Origin: Spirochaetales bacterium
Lineage (GTDB): Bacteria; Spirochaetota; Spirochaetia; UBA9216
Assembly (NCBI GenBank): GCA_016839055.1
Contig: JAEKNX010000003.1
Location: 310,001-374,000, forward strand
Length of the DNA stretch: 64,000 nucleotides
Direction: 5' to 3'
The first letter of the stretch is position 1. Each line of letters begins with the position of its first letter. A program made the translations under genes and the position numbers. The notes under the pieces were generated by a model, which saw only the letters and a program-made list of their open reading frames with translations, made no database searches and was not told the origin of the DNA. Positions 9,345-18,737 of the stretch are shown piece after piece.

Positions 9345-11030
9345 CTATTTTTGAGAAATGAACACTACTTCACCGTTGAAAATTGTCATCTGAATGGAAA
9401 CTCCATGAATATCGAGGGGGTCAACGGCGGAGAGATCCTGACCAAGCACCACGATGTCCGCAAACTTGCCCGGTTCGATGCTGCCGCAAGCCTCCTCCAG
9501 AAACAGGGCATAGGCGCCGTCGGAGGTGTATCCTCTGATCATGTCGCTCAGAGAAACACGTTCCTCTTTATTGAGCAGCCAGGCCGGATCATCCATATCG
9601 GTTATATCATCAACACCAAAGTCGCAGGCTCTGTTCAGGTTTCTTGTGATACCGGTCTCTATGGCCCAGAGCGGATTGGGAATGGGTGTTACCGGATGAT
9701 CGGAGGAAAAGACAAGCCTCGCGCCAGCCTTTATAAATGAGGCTGCCGGATACTCGTATTCCGCCCTTTTTCCAATGAAGGGGTATTCAACGACATCCCA
9801 CCATTCCGGTTTCTTGAACCCCCAGAATCCCGTCTGGGTGCTGGCTATGACCCCCATCTTCGCAAACCGGGGAATGTCCTGCCCGGATACAAGCTGGAGG
9901 TGGGTAATGACGGGCCGGAAATCTCCGGCAACCTTCAATGCGGAATATTCAAGTGCGTCAAGGACGTTTCTGGTGGATGCATCGCCGATGGAGTGAACAT
10001 GTATCTGCAAACCTCTTTGACCCGCCATCACGAACGCCTCTCTTAATTCATCCATATCCCAGAGAAACTCGCCGTAATAGCCGCGACCTTTTCCTGCAGC
10101 CTCTTCATATGGTTCAAGAAGGTATGCGGTAACACCCTCGATGACTCCATCGGTAAAGAATTTGGCCGTACCTACCTTGTGCAGCTCCGAGTCGAATTTC
10201 CGCGCCATTGCATTAAGATGGTCGAACTGCGGCTGTAGCTCAAGTTCAGGGACTATCTCGATGGCTGACCGTACTCGGAGTTTCAGCAGATTCTGCTTCT
10301 CCATTACTTCTAATTCGTCCAGGTTTATCCTTCCATCCATATTCATGATGCCCGTATACCCCAGGGCATGCATGTTCTCCTGGAACAGTTTCATGGCTTC
10401 AACTTTTTGTTCCAGCGAATAGCATGGAGTGGGAACGATATCCCCTGCGTTTTCTTTGATCGTTCCCCACAGGTCTCCGGTCACAGGATCCCGCTCGATG
10501 CGGCCGCCCTCGGGGTCGGGGCTGTTTTTCGTGATCCCGGCCGCGTGGAAGGCGGCGCTGTTGACCCAGAAGATATGGCCGTCGCAGGAGGAGATGTAGA
10601 TTGGCTTATCCGGTGAAATTTCATCGAGCCGTTCCTTTCTGGGACCCAGTGAGACCTCCCGGCCGGAGAATACGCCGGTGGAAAAACCGTTGCCGAAGTA
10701 CACAGGCAGCTCCGGATGTTGCGCTACGAAGGTCCGAATTTTTTCAAGCGTAGCCTCCAGATCATTCATCACAGCAAACAGGCTTATTCCATGGAGATCG
10801 TCCAAGGCTGTTCCGGGGGGATGAAGATGGGATTCAATGAAGCCCGGAAGCACCATGGCCCCATTAAGATCAAACACCCGTGTTTTTGGCCCGATATATG
10901 CTTTTGCATCTGAGGAGCTGCCTACAAAGACAATGCTGCCGTCTCTGGCCGCAACCGATTCGGTTATTGTCCAGTTCTCGTCGGCGGTATAGACAAGGCC
11001 ATTTAGCAGTACTAGGTCGGCCGGTTTCAT
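9345..11030 (-). CDS. Amidohydrolase family 3 protein, YtcJ-like
   Basis: Metal-dependent amidohydrolase of the YtcJ / N-substituted-formamide deformylase-like group (561 aa). The metal site is visible in PGFIESHLHPPG, and again in QIHVHSIGDAS and VFSSDHPV. The C-terminus has the composite-domain ending GKFADIVVLGQDLS. It is the last gene of the leftward operon and overlaps the M20 gene before it by 4 bases. The operon context suggests that it cleaves an amide bond in a compound imported by the Opp/Dpp-type transporter. The exact substrate is unknown, and this family is chemically diverse. Confidence 0.88.
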   Translation of the reverse strand: MKPADLVLLNGLVYTADENWTITESVAARDGSIVFVGSSSDAKAYIGPKTRVFDLNGAMVLPGFIESHLHPPGTALDDLHGISLFAVMNDLEATLEKIRTFVAQHPELPVYFGNGFSTGVFSGREVSLGPRKERLDEISPDKPIYISSCDGHIFWVNSAAFHAAGITKNSPDPEGGRIERDPVTGDLWGTIKENAGDIVPTPCYSLEQKVEAMKLFQENMHALGYTGIMNMDGRINLDELEVMEKQNLLKLRVRSAIEIVPELELQPQFDHLNAMARKFDSELHKVGTAKFFTDGVIEGVTAYLLEPYEEAAGKGRGYYGEFLWDMDELREAFVMAGQRGLQIHVHSIGDASTRNVLDALEYSALKVAGDFRPVITHLQLVSGQDIPRFAKMGVIASTQTGFWGFKKPEWWDVVEYPFIGKRAEYEYPAASFIKAGARLVFSSDHPVTPIPNPLWAIETGITRNLNRACDFGVDDITDMDDPAWLLNKEERVSLSDMIRGYTSDGAYALFLEEACGSIEPGKFADIVVLGQDLSAVDPLDIHGVSIQMTIFNGEVVFISQK

Positions 11031-12202
11031 CTACTCATCGTTTTGCTAAACTCAAGCCGGATCCCTTCCTGAACTGCGGGATCAGAAATGATTTTCACCG
11101 CCGTGAGGGCCATTGCCATTCCGGCCGTCATCATCACCTCGTATGCTTCAGGCGTATCGCATAAGGCTGAAAATTCAGCAGTATGGCCCGGAACCATGAG
11201 GGGGGTGAGTGACAGGGATGGATGAATGGCTGGAACGACACGGCTTACATTTCCCATATCAATTGATCCCAGACCTTCCTCATGTCTGGACAGATCTATG
11301 AACCCCGCCTCATCGAGGCTTTCCCGGAAGATCTCCTCCATAAGCTTGTTACTGACCATGGCTTCATAAAAATTTCCGAAGGGCGTGATGTTAACCTCGG
11401 TACCGCTGGCCAGGGCAGCTCCACGGGCACAGTCCATGACCCGCTGTTCAACCTCTATAAGGTAATTATTGTCAACGGACCGTATCGTAATCTCCGCCAC
11501 GGCCAGATCCGGGATAACATTGCCCGCCCGCCCGCCGTCCTTGATAATGCCGTGGACTCTGACATCATCCCTCAGATACTGGCGCAGAAAATTGATGTTG
11601 GTGAAGGTAAGCATAACACCGTCAAGGGCATTGCGCCCTTCTGTTGGATCGGAAGCGGCATGGGCATTCCTGCCGTGAAAGGTGAAATAATAAGTCCTGC
11701 AGGCCAGGGAAGTCATATGAATCTGGGTTTCATACCCTGGGTGAAACATCATGGCTGCGTCCATACCTTCAAAAATGCCGGCCTTTATCAGGTCTATCTT
11801 CCCGCCGGTGCCTTCCTCATCAGGTGTTCCAATGACGGTCACTTCGAAAGATTCTTTTAGGCCACTCTCTGCGAGTGACAGGGCCGCCGCTACACTGGCG
11901 ATTCCGATAAGGTTGTGACCGCAGGCATGTCCGATGCCGGGCAGCGCGTCGTATTCGGCGCAGAAGCCGATACGATATGGTTTTCCGCTGCCCTGCCGGA
12001 ATACCGCCGTAAAGGCCGTCGGCAATCCTCCGAGCCCCCTGGTTACCCTAAAGCCCCGGGCCGACAGAAAGTCACAGATACTGTCTGCGGCAAAGACTTC
12101 CTCTCCCCCGATCTCTGGATTGCGGTGGATACTCCGGCCCAGGGCGACCAGTTCATTCCTGTATTTTTCGAGTGATGAGACTATTTTTTCTTTAATGGTC
12201 AT
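11027..12202 (-). CDS. M20 family amidohydrolase, AbgB / PM20D2-like
   Basis: Zinc peptidase of the M20D type (391 aa) that releases acyl or amino groups from N-acyl amino acids or dipeptides. The signature AEYDALPGIGHACGHN holds metal ligands and is characteristic of the AbgB/PM20D2 branch. GTPDEEGTGGKIDL carries the catalytic and metal-binding glutamates, and FHGRNAHAA lies in the lid domain. Its start overlaps the oppF-like stop by one base (TGATG). With the second M20 enzyme in the same operon it suggests stepwise breakdown of an imported peptide-like compound. Confidence 0.9.
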   Translation of the reverse strand: MTIKEKIVSSLEKYRNELVALGRSIHRNPEIGGEEVFAADSICDFLSARGFRVTRGLGGLPTAFTAVFRQGSGKPYRIGFCAEYDALPGIGHACGHNLIGIASVAAALSLAESGLKESFEVTVIGTPDEEGTGGKIDLIKAGIFEGMDAAMMFHPGYETQIHMTSLACRTYYFTFHGRNAHAASDPTEGRNALDGVMLTFTNINFLRQYLRDDVRVHGIIKDGGRAGNVIPDLAVAEITIRSVDNNYLIEVEQRVMDCARGAALASGTEVNITPFGNFYEAMVSNKLMEEIFRESLDEAGFIDLSRHEEGLGSIDMGNVSRVVPAIHPSLSLTPLMVPGHTAEFSALCDTPEAYEVMMTAGMAMALTAVKIISDPAVQEGIRLEFSKTMSR

Positions 12203-13209
12203 CAGGGGGCTCCTACTAATAATTTCTTGGGAAAGTGACAGGCCACCTGATGCCCTGGAGTAACTTCAGCGAGTTCCGGCTCCTGCCGGCGACAGATATC
12301 CTGTACAACCGGACAACGTGGATTAAACCGGCAGCCCACCGGCAGGTCAATCGGGTCTGGCGTTTCACCTTTCAGAATCAGGCGCTTCTTGTTTTTCGTT
12401 ACCCTCGGAAGGGGCATTACACTGATGAGGGCCTGAGTATAAGGATGCAAGCTGGAACCTACGATGAGTTCGGAACTGCCGATTTCCATTATTTTCCCGA
12501 GATACATGATGGCAATCCGGTCGGAGATGAGCCAAGCCAGGGACAGGTCATGTGTAATGAAAAGGTAGGAAATCCCCAGTCTGTCGCGCATTTCAACCAT
12601 CAGCCTGAGAATATCTGCTCGAATCGATACATCGAGCATCGATACCGGTTCATCGGCTACTATGAACTGAGGATTCAGTATAAGGGCCGCCGCAATGGCC
12701 ACCCGCTGCCGCTGTCCGCCGGATAATTCATGGGGCAGCCGGTACAGATATTCCTCCTGAGGCCGAAGGCCAGCCCATCCGAGAGCCTCGATAACCCTCT
12801 CCCTTTTTTCGGCTGAGGTCTTGATGAGGTTGTTGACAACCAGAGGCTCTCCCACAATATCTAGAACGATGTCCCGTGGATTCAGGGACTGGTAGGGATC
12901 CTGAAAAATCATCTGTGCTTTCTGACGGAAGCGGCGGGAGCTTTTTCCAGTCCCCGAGGGAATTTCCTCACCATTAAAAAGGATGGATCCGCTTGTTTTA
13001 TGTTCGAGTGCCAGCAGCGCCTTGCCAACGGTGGTTTTACCGCTCCCGCTCTCGCCGACCAGGGAGAATATTTCCCCCTCTCCTATCTGAATATTTACCC
13101 CATCGACAGCCTTGACCTTTTTCTGATGGTTGCTGAAAATTTCCTGGATAAAACTGCCCCGAGCCTTGAAATGCACATGCAGAGCACTAGCCTCCATTAC
13201 AGATTTCAT
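12202..13209 (-). CDS. Peptide ABC transporter ATP-binding protein, OppF/DppF type
   Basis: Second ATPase of a peptide-type importer (335 aa). Walker A is GESGSGKTT, the signature is LSGGQRQRVAIA and Walker B is IVADEPVSMLD. The C-terminal extension GCRFNPRCPVVQDIC carries the cysteines typical of the oligopeptide ATPase tail (iron-sulfur or zinc site in this family). It overlaps the neighbouring ATPase by 4 bases. It works with the gene at 13206 as a heterodimer at the membrane. Confidence 0.94.
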   Translation of the reverse strand: MKSVMEASALHVHFKARGSFIQEIFSNHQKKVKAVDGVNIQIGEGEIFSLVGESGSGKTTVGKALLALEHKTSGSILFNGEEIPSGTGKSSRRFRQKAQMIFQDPYQSLNPRDIVLDIVGEPLVVNNLIKTSAEKRERVIEALGWAGLRPQEEYLYRLPHELSGGQRQRVAIAAALILNPQFIVADEPVSMLDVSIRADILRLMVEMRDRLGISYLFITHDLSLAWLISDRIAIMYLGKIMEIGSSELIVGSSLHPYTQALISVMPLPRVTKNKKRLILKGETPDPIDLPVGCRFNPRCPVVQDICRRQEPELAEVTPGHQVACHFPKKLLVGAP

Positions 13210-14171
13210 TTCTCATACCCCCTGATTTCATGACAAGCTGTAATATGCCCTCCCCCAAGGTCTATATAGCCCGGTTCTTCAGTTCTGCACCGGATCGTGG
13301 CGAGGGAGCAGCGGGGATGAAATCGACAGCCCGACGGCGGATCAATCAGGTTGGGAGGGTCGCCTGGTATGGAAGAAACCATTTCCCGTTTTCCGTATAT
13401 ATCAGGAAAGGAATGGACCAGTTTTTCCGTGTAGGGATGGCGGTACTGCGTAAGGATGTCCTCGGTGCTTCCCATTTCGACGATCTTGCCGGCATACATG
13501 ACAGCCACCTTATCGGCAATCTCACCGAGAACCGACAGATCGTGGGTAATCAGAAGGAGTCCCATTTTTATATCACGGCACAGACGTTCGAGAAGATTGA
13601 GAATTTGCGCCTGAACCATCACATCCAGCGCAGTCGTCGGCTCATCACCAATGACAATCTTCGGCCTGCATGCCAATGCCATGGCTATCATAACCCGCTG
13701 CTTCATGCCGCCGCTGAATTCGTGAGGATAGCCATCAATCCTATCCGGATCAATTTCTACGAGAGAAAAAAGCTCTCTTACCTGCTTGCGGGCTTCCTGA
13801 TAGTTTTTATTATCGTGAAGCATGATGACTTCGGTAATCTGGTCTCCCACCTTCATCACCGGGTTGAGGGCGTTCATCGCTCCCTGGAAGATAACCGAGA
13901 TGTCCTTCCATCTTCTTTTGCGAAGCTCCTCCTGGGAAAGGGTAAGCAGATCGATTCCTGATAAAAGAATCTCTCCGGAGACGACTCTACCCTCGGAGGG
14001 CAGCAGTCCGGCAATTGACAGGGCTGTGGTTGTTTTTCCGCAGCCGGACTCCCCGACAAGACCAAGGGTTTCACCCTCGTTAAGCGTGAAAGAGATCCCG
14101 TCGACGGCCTTCACCTGACCAGCCTTTATGGAAAACTGGGTAACAAGATTGCGTACAGAAAGCATTTCCAT
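13206..14171 (-). CDS. Peptide ABC transporter ATP-binding protein, OppD/DppD type
   Basis: First ATPase of the importer (321 aa). Walker A is GESGCGKTT, the signature is FSGGMKQRVMIAMALA and Walker B is IVIGDEPTTALDV. The tail GCRFHPRCSLATIRC has the conserved cysteines of the Opp/Dpp ATPase family. It lies 6 bases after the permease gene and overlaps the OppF-like gene by 4 bases, so the whole transporter is one transcription unit. Confidence 0.94.
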   Translation of the reverse strand: MEMLSVRNLVTQFSIKAGQVKAVDGISFTLNEGETLGLVGESGCGKTTTALSIAGLLPSEGRVVSGEILLSGIDLLTLSQEELRKRRWKDISVIFQGAMNALNPVMKVGDQITEVIMLHDNKNYQEARKQVRELFSLVEIDPDRIDGYPHEFSGGMKQRVMIAMALACRPKIVIGDEPTTALDVMVQAQILNLLERLCRDIKMGLLLITHDLSVLGEIADKVAVMYAGKIVEMGSTEDILTQYRHPYTEKLVHSFPDIYGKREMVSSIPGDPPNLIDPPSGCRFHPRCSLATIRCRTEEPGYIDLGGGHITACHEIRGYEK

Positions 14172-14177
14172 TAAGCG

Positions 14178-15053
14178 CTACCTCTTCTTAAGTTTAGGAT
14201 TGAGGATTTCATCGAAAGCGTACCCGAGGAAGGTAAATGAGAGTACTACTCCGACCACACAGAGCCCGGGAGGAAGGAGGAACCAGTAGGCCCCTATACT
14301 TGCCGCCCCTGATTCAAAGGCGTAGTGGAGCATCATGCCCCAACTTGGATGCAGGGTATCGCCCATCCCAAGAAAACTTAAGGTAGTTTCCGAGATAATG
14401 GCGACAGCTGAAACCAGAATGGTGTTAGCGAAAACGAGAGGGAAGACATTGGGTAGGATGTGCCTGGTCATAATGTATCCGTTTCCAGCTCCAATTGCTC
14501 TGGCTCTCTCAATAAACTGCCTTTCTTTAACCGTAAGGGTCTGTGCCCGTACAACCCTGGCCGTTCCGGCCCAGCTGGTAAGTCCGATAACCAGAATAAT
14601 GTTCCAGATACTGCTGCCGAGTACGGCAGCGAGAATCAACATCAAGGGCAGCCATGGAAGAACGAGGAATACATCGGTAAACCGCATCATGAGAACATCG
14701 ATCTTCCCTCCGCTGTAGCCGGCGACAATCCCAAGGAAGGTCCCGGCAACCATGGAGATGAGAGTCGACAGAATTCCGACGCTCAGTGATATTCGGGCAC
14801 CGGAGATGAGGGCCCGAAGCACGTCCCTGCCCATGTCATCCTGTCCGAGAATATGCTCCCGGCTGGGAGGCGCGAAGACATCATCGGCCACTCCGAAATC
14901 CATGGCATTGTAAGGAAGTAATAAAGGACCTGCCACGGCCATTATCAGAAAAAAACAGAGCATAATTGCCCCGGTCATTCCCATCCTGTTCTTTCTGAAG
15001 GAGTCCATGAATTGACCGGCCTTCCTTCTCCTGATTGCATGTGTTTCTTTCAT
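14178..15053 (-). CDS. Peptide ABC transporter permease, OppC/DppC type
   Basis: Inner-membrane permease (291 aa) with about six transmembrane segments. It has the N-terminal OppC pattern: a cytoplasmic start, a first membrane segment (AIMLCFFLIMAVAGPLLLP) and then the PSREHILGQDDMGRDV motif diagnostic of the C subunit. The EAA-type coupling loop is near FIERARAIGAGNGYI. The AGGGAC-like ribosome site lies in the short gap after the B subunit. It forms the channel with the gene at 15066. Confidence 0.93.
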   Translation of the reverse strand: MKETHAIRRRKAGQFMDSFRKNRMGMTGAIMLCFFLIMAVAGPLLLPYNAMDFGVADDVFAPPSREHILGQDDMGRDVLRALISGARISLSVGILSTLISMVAGTFLGIVAGYSGGKIDVLMMRFTDVFLVLPWLPLMLILAAVLGSSIWNIILVIGLTSWAGTARVVRAQTLTVKERQFIERARAIGAGNGYIMTRHILPNVFPLVFANTILVSAVAIISETTLSFLGMGDTLHPSWGMMLHYAFESGAASIGAYWFLLPPGLCVVGVVLSFTFLGYAFDEILNPKLKKR

Positions 15054-15065
15054 CAGTCCCTCCCC

Positions 15066-16034
15066 CTAGCCCTTCACGCGCGGATCAAGATAGCTGTAGA
15101 GAATGTCAGCAAGAAAATTGGCTCCAATCACGCTGATACTCACGAGGAGAAAAATGCCCTGCAGCAGAGGATAGTCTCTGTTCATCAAGGCCTCATACAT
15201 GAGTCTTCCCAGGCCGGGCCAGGAAAAGATAGTCTCCACCTGAATTGTGCCGCCGATAACGAGCCCGAGATTGATGGCGACTATGGTGACCATCGGAAGA
15301 AGGGCATTGGGAACCGCATGCCTGCGCAGCACATATTGCTCAGTGAAGCCCTTGGCACGGGCCGTTGTAATGAAATCTTCCGTCAGAATATCAATCAAAG
15401 AATTCCGCATAATCAGTGCATACTCTCCGATCATGACAAGTGAAAGTGTTAGGGTTGGAAGAACCAGGTGACGGCCAATGTCGACCATATGGGCAAATTC
15501 CGAAATAAAGGTCGCTCCCGGAGTGACCATGCCGGTGGTGGGAAAAATGCGCAGGAATACACTGAAAAAAGCGACAAACACAATTCCTAGCCAGAAGGTG
15601 GGCATGGAGTAGGTAACGAGGGCAAAACTCAACGAAATAACATCTATTTTTTTTCCCCGTTTCCAGGCTGAGACTATCCCAATCACGGTTCCAACCAGAA
15701 TAGCTATCACTTCTGCGCATCCGGCGAGCAGCAGGGTCGGAAGAATTCGCGACGCAATGACTTCGAGAACCGGTTTTTTATGGAGAAACGACAATCCGAG
15801 GTCTCCATGGAGAAGCTGACGCAGGTACAGAAAAAACTGGGCGTACCAGGGTCGATCCAGTCCGAAAAGAGCCTTTGTGCGGGCAACAGCTTCGCCGGAA
15901 GCCTTAGGATTGCGCATCAGCATCTGCAGAGGATCGCCGGGCATCACTCTAAAAAGGATGTAATTGATTATCAGAACGAGAAATATGGTAATAAGAGACT
16001 GAAATATCTTTTTTAGCAGATAATTTCTGTTCAT
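15066..16034 (-). CDS. Peptide ABC transporter permease, OppB/DppB type
   Basis: Inner-membrane permease (322 aa). The N-terminal segment ends with the family motif FRVMPGDPLQML, and the coupling loop TTARAKGFTEQYVLRRHAV is the B-subunit EAA motif. The C-terminus runs IFSWPGLGRLMYEALMNRDYP, a strongly conserved stretch of OppB proteins, and ends YSYLDPRVKG. The order solute-binding protein, B, C, D, F is the standard order for Dpp/Opp operons. Confidence 0.94.
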   Translation of the reverse strand: MNRNYLLKKIFQSLITIFLVLIINYILFRVMPGDPLQMLMRNPKASGEAVARTKALFGLDRPWYAQFFLYLRQLLHGDLGLSFLHKKPVLEVIASRILPTLLLAGCAEVIAILVGTVIGIVSAWKRGKKIDVISLSFALVTYSMPTFWLGIVFVAFFSVFLRIFPTTGMVTPGATFISEFAHMVDIGRHLVLPTLTLSLVMIGEYALIMRNSLIDILTEDFITTARAKGFTEQYVLRRHAVPNALLPMVTIVAINLGLVIGGTIQVETIFSWPGLGRLMYEALMNRDYPLLQGIFLLVSISVIGANFLADILYSYLDPRVKG

Positions 16035-16107
16035 TTATGCCTCCGCTTAAGCTGTAAAAAATGCTGCGGAAGGAAGAGCCTCCCGCAGCAAAAATTATTT
16101 CTTTGTC

Positions 16108-17757
16108 CTAATTCCCTGAAACGGGAAAGACGTTTTTGTAATTTATCGAAGTCAGGTTGAAGAAATAGGGTCCGTTTTCAGGAATTTGCTTCCAGCCCTG
16201 CCATCGATCAGTCCGTACAGCCTGAACAGCCGCGTCATAAAACAGAATTATATAAGGTGCATCATCATAAAGAATTTCCTGCATCTTCCATACCATCTTC
16301 TGCCGCTCAGTTTTGTTCATCAATGTGGATTGTTCGAGCAGCATTTCATCATAAACAGGATTGGAATAGTTGCAGTCGCTCAGGTTGCCAATCTGGTCAG
16401 TACTCATCACTGCGAGTATGGTCGTGGGATCGACATCGGTGCCCCATCCCCAGATGAAAAGATCAAATTCTCCGGCATAGATCCGGTCTACCAGAACTCC
16501 GTCATCCACAGTTTCAATTTCGGTTCCGATGCCGATATTCTTCAGCATGCCGCTGATCATCTGTCCGGCCTTTACTTCTTCTGCAGACTTAGCGCGCAGC
16601 ATGAAGTTGAAGATCAGGCTGTTTCCGGATCCATCCTCTCTTATGCCGTCGCCGTTACTGTCACGGTATCCGGCAGCCTCGAGAAGCGATTTGGCCTTTT
16701 CAGGATTGAATGAACGTTTTTTGCCGGCAGCCGGCTCGTAATGCCAGAAATTGTCGGGTGGAACGAGAGTTGTCCCGGGTATTCCCTGTCCGGCGTAGGC
16801 GACATCGATTATGTTCTGCTTATCCAGGGCCCACTCGAGGGCCTGCCGTACCACCGGATCTTGAAGATTGGAATTCCCCTGTAATTCGGGGTCCAACGAA
16901 GCGTTGACAGACAGTTCGGTGAAACCGAATGCCGCTGCAGAAATGACGCTGATGCCGGCCTCTTTCTTGAGAGCTTTCACCTGGTTGACATTCATATTGA
17001 TAGCAGCATCCAGCTCTCCGGTTTTAAGAGCCTGCGCCATTGTATCGTTATTCGCATACAAAACAAAGATCAACTCTTCAATAGCGGGCTTTCCGTTAAA
17101 ATACGAGCTGTTGGCCTTGAGTTTCAGGAATTCTCCTGAGTTCCACTGAACGAACGAAAAAGGCCCGGTTCCGATGGGATGTTCATTTTCCCAAAGTTCG
17201 AGATCTTCGAATGCCACGTCCTTCCAGATATGTTCAGGAACAATAGGAGCTGTAATCATCAGCATGTTGGCCTTCGGTTTTTCCGTTCTGATGATAACCG
17301 TATTCTCGTCGGGACATTCAATTTCGGTTATTCCGGTCAGGAAATCGGAATACAGACCGAGACCGCTTTCCATCATCAGCTCGTAGGAAAACTTCACATC
17401 TTCGGAGGTGAAGTTTTCTCCGTCATGCCACTTGACTCCCTCCACGAGATTGAAGGTCCATTCAAGCTGATTACTGCTGAGAGACCAGGAAGAAGCCAGG
17501 TTCCCTTGGGGGACAAGGTTTTCGTCGAAGTTAACCAGGGAATCATAGAGCAGGCTGAAGACCTCCGCACCCGCCTGAGTGTAGGATACGAATGGGCTCA
17601 GTGAATCGGGCTCGACCCCCCATCCCACCCGCATGGCCGGGGCCGGGACAGCTTCTTTTTGTCCGCCGGCGAACAAGGGAAGGTGAAGGCAGACCAACAC
17701 CAATAGCAGTATGCCCTTCTTGTTCAGTCCAATTTTCAATCGATCGTTTCTTTTCAT
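16108..17757 (-). CDS. Extracellular solute-binding protein, family 5
   Basis: Peptide/nickel-type solute-binding protein (549 aa). The start at 17757 is chosen over an upstream in-frame ATG because GGAGG lies 7 bases before it and the protein then starts with a clean signal peptide (Lys/Arg, then GILLLVLVCLHLPLFAG). The end of the signal, FAGGQKEA, lacks a lipobox cysteine at the cut and resembles solute-binding proteins of spirochaetes. Family-5 features include VEPDSLSPFVS, VEGVKWHDGENFTSEDV and DEMLLEQS near the C-terminus. It captures the ligand outside the membrane and delivers it to the OppBC-like permease. Ligand specificity cannot be deduced. Confidence 0.93.
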   Translation of the reverse strand: MKRNDRLKIGLNKKGILLLVLVCLHLPLFAGGQKEAVPAPAMRVGWGVEPDSLSPFVSYTQAGAEVFSLLYDSLVNFDENLVPQGNLASSWSLSSNQLEWTFNLVEGVKWHDGENFTSEDVKFSYELMMESGLGLYSDFLTGITEIECPDENTVIIRTEKPKANMLMITAPIVPEHIWKDVAFEDLELWENEHPIGTGPFSFVQWNSGEFLKLKANSSYFNGKPAIEELIFVLYANNDTMAQALKTGELDAAINMNVNQVKALKKEAGISVISAAAFGFTELSVNASLDPELQGNSNLQDPVVRQALEWALDKQNIIDVAYAGQGIPGTTLVPPDNFWHYEPAAGKKRSFNPEKAKSLLEAAGYRDSNGDGIREDGSGNSLIFNFMLRAKSAEEVKAGQMISGMLKNIGIGTEIETVDDGVLVDRIYAGEFDLFIWGWGTDVDPTTILAVMSTDQIGNLSDCNYSNPVYDEMLLEQSTLMNKTERQKMVWKMQEILYDDAPYIILFYDAAVQAVRTDRWQGWKQIPENGPYFFNLTSINYKNVFPVSGN

Positions 17758-17786
17758 CAATTTCCTCCATTTTTTTTGACCGTCCT

Positions 17787-18737
17787 TCAGACGGTGCCGC
17801 ATTCCTCGATATAAAACTTCCCTGCTGTTGCATCAAGTCTTGCTTCAACGCCCAAGGGGATAGTGGCTTTATTAGGAGTGTGCCCGAGGGGTAATCCATA
17901 GAGCACAGGAATTCCGAGCGGTTCAAGGAATTCCTCGAGAATATCTTCGAGGCTGAACGTGACATGGAATCCGGGATTGAGTTTGGCAGGTCCGCATTCC
18001 ACACATTCTCCTATCACAATACCGGCGGCAGAATGAAGCTTGCCGGCATTAAGCAAATGAGTCATCATGTGGTCTATCAGCCATGGCTCAGTTTCCAGTT
18101 CTTCGAGGAAGAGAATTTTGCCGGCTGTATCAATTTCATAGGGGGTACCCAGACTAGCGCATATCAATGACAAATTGCCTCCGACAATCTCCCCTCTAAC
18201 CTCTCCTTCTGAAATCCTGTTCAACCATTTTTTCTTATCGGCCAGGATTATTTCCCCAATCGGCTCATCCGAGCTCAGGGCTTTAAACAGGTACTTTTCG
18301 TTATACTCAGTAAGGTCCTGTGTATTGTAACTGGAGATTCCGGGACCATGAAATGTCACCAAGCCGGTTTCCCTCTGTATTGCCAGGTGAAGAGAGGTAA
18401 TGTCACTATAGCCGATGAATATTTTCGGGTTATTTCTGATTACATCGAAGTCGAGATAACGTATCGTCCGGGCAGAGCCGTATCCGCCCTGGGTGACGAA
18501 AACGGCGTCGATATCTTCCCGGCCGAACATTTCGTTTAAATCTTGTGCCCGTTCCTCATCGGTTCCCGCGAGGTAATTATTTCTCCGGTTCAGGTTTCTG
18601 CCCAGCTCAACCTCGAAGCCCCATTGCTCGAGGGTCTCCTTCCCGCGCACTACATCACTCCTTCTGAATGACGGGCTGGCCGGTGAAATTACGCCGATTG
18701 TGTCCCCTTTTTTCAATCTTTTTGGTTTGATTTTCAT
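17787..18737 (-). CDS. S66 family peptidase, LD-carboxypeptidase or MccF-like
   Basis: Serine peptidase of 316 aa. The start at 18737 follows GGAGAAATT and forms an ATGA overlap with the upstream M20 gene. The nucleophile is Ser111 in IGYSDITSL; the acid is in ILFLEELETEPW and the histidine in GLPLGHTPNKATIPLG, which completes the Ser-Glu-His triad of S66. The family includes LdcA, which removes the terminal D-alanine from muropeptide tetrapeptides in recycling, and MccF, which inactivates microcin C. The position between an M20 peptidase and a peptide importer favours a catabolic or cell-wall peptide role, but MccF-like activity is not excluded. Confidence 0.88.
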   Translation of the reverse strand: MKIKPKRLKKGDTIGVISPASPSFRRSDVVRGKETLEQWGFEVELGRNLNRRNNYLAGTDEERAQDLNEMFGREDIDAVFVTQGGYGSARTIRYLDFDVIRNNPKIFIGYSDITSLHLAIQRETGLVTFHGPGISSYNTQDLTEYNEKYLFKALSSDEPIGEIILADKKKWLNRISEGEVRGEIVGGNLSLICASLGTPYEIDTAGKILFLEELETEPWLIDHMMTHLLNAGKLHSAAGIVIGECVECGPAKLNPGFHVTFSLEDILEEFLEPLGIPVLYGLPLGHTPNKATIPLGVEARLDATAGKFYIEECGTV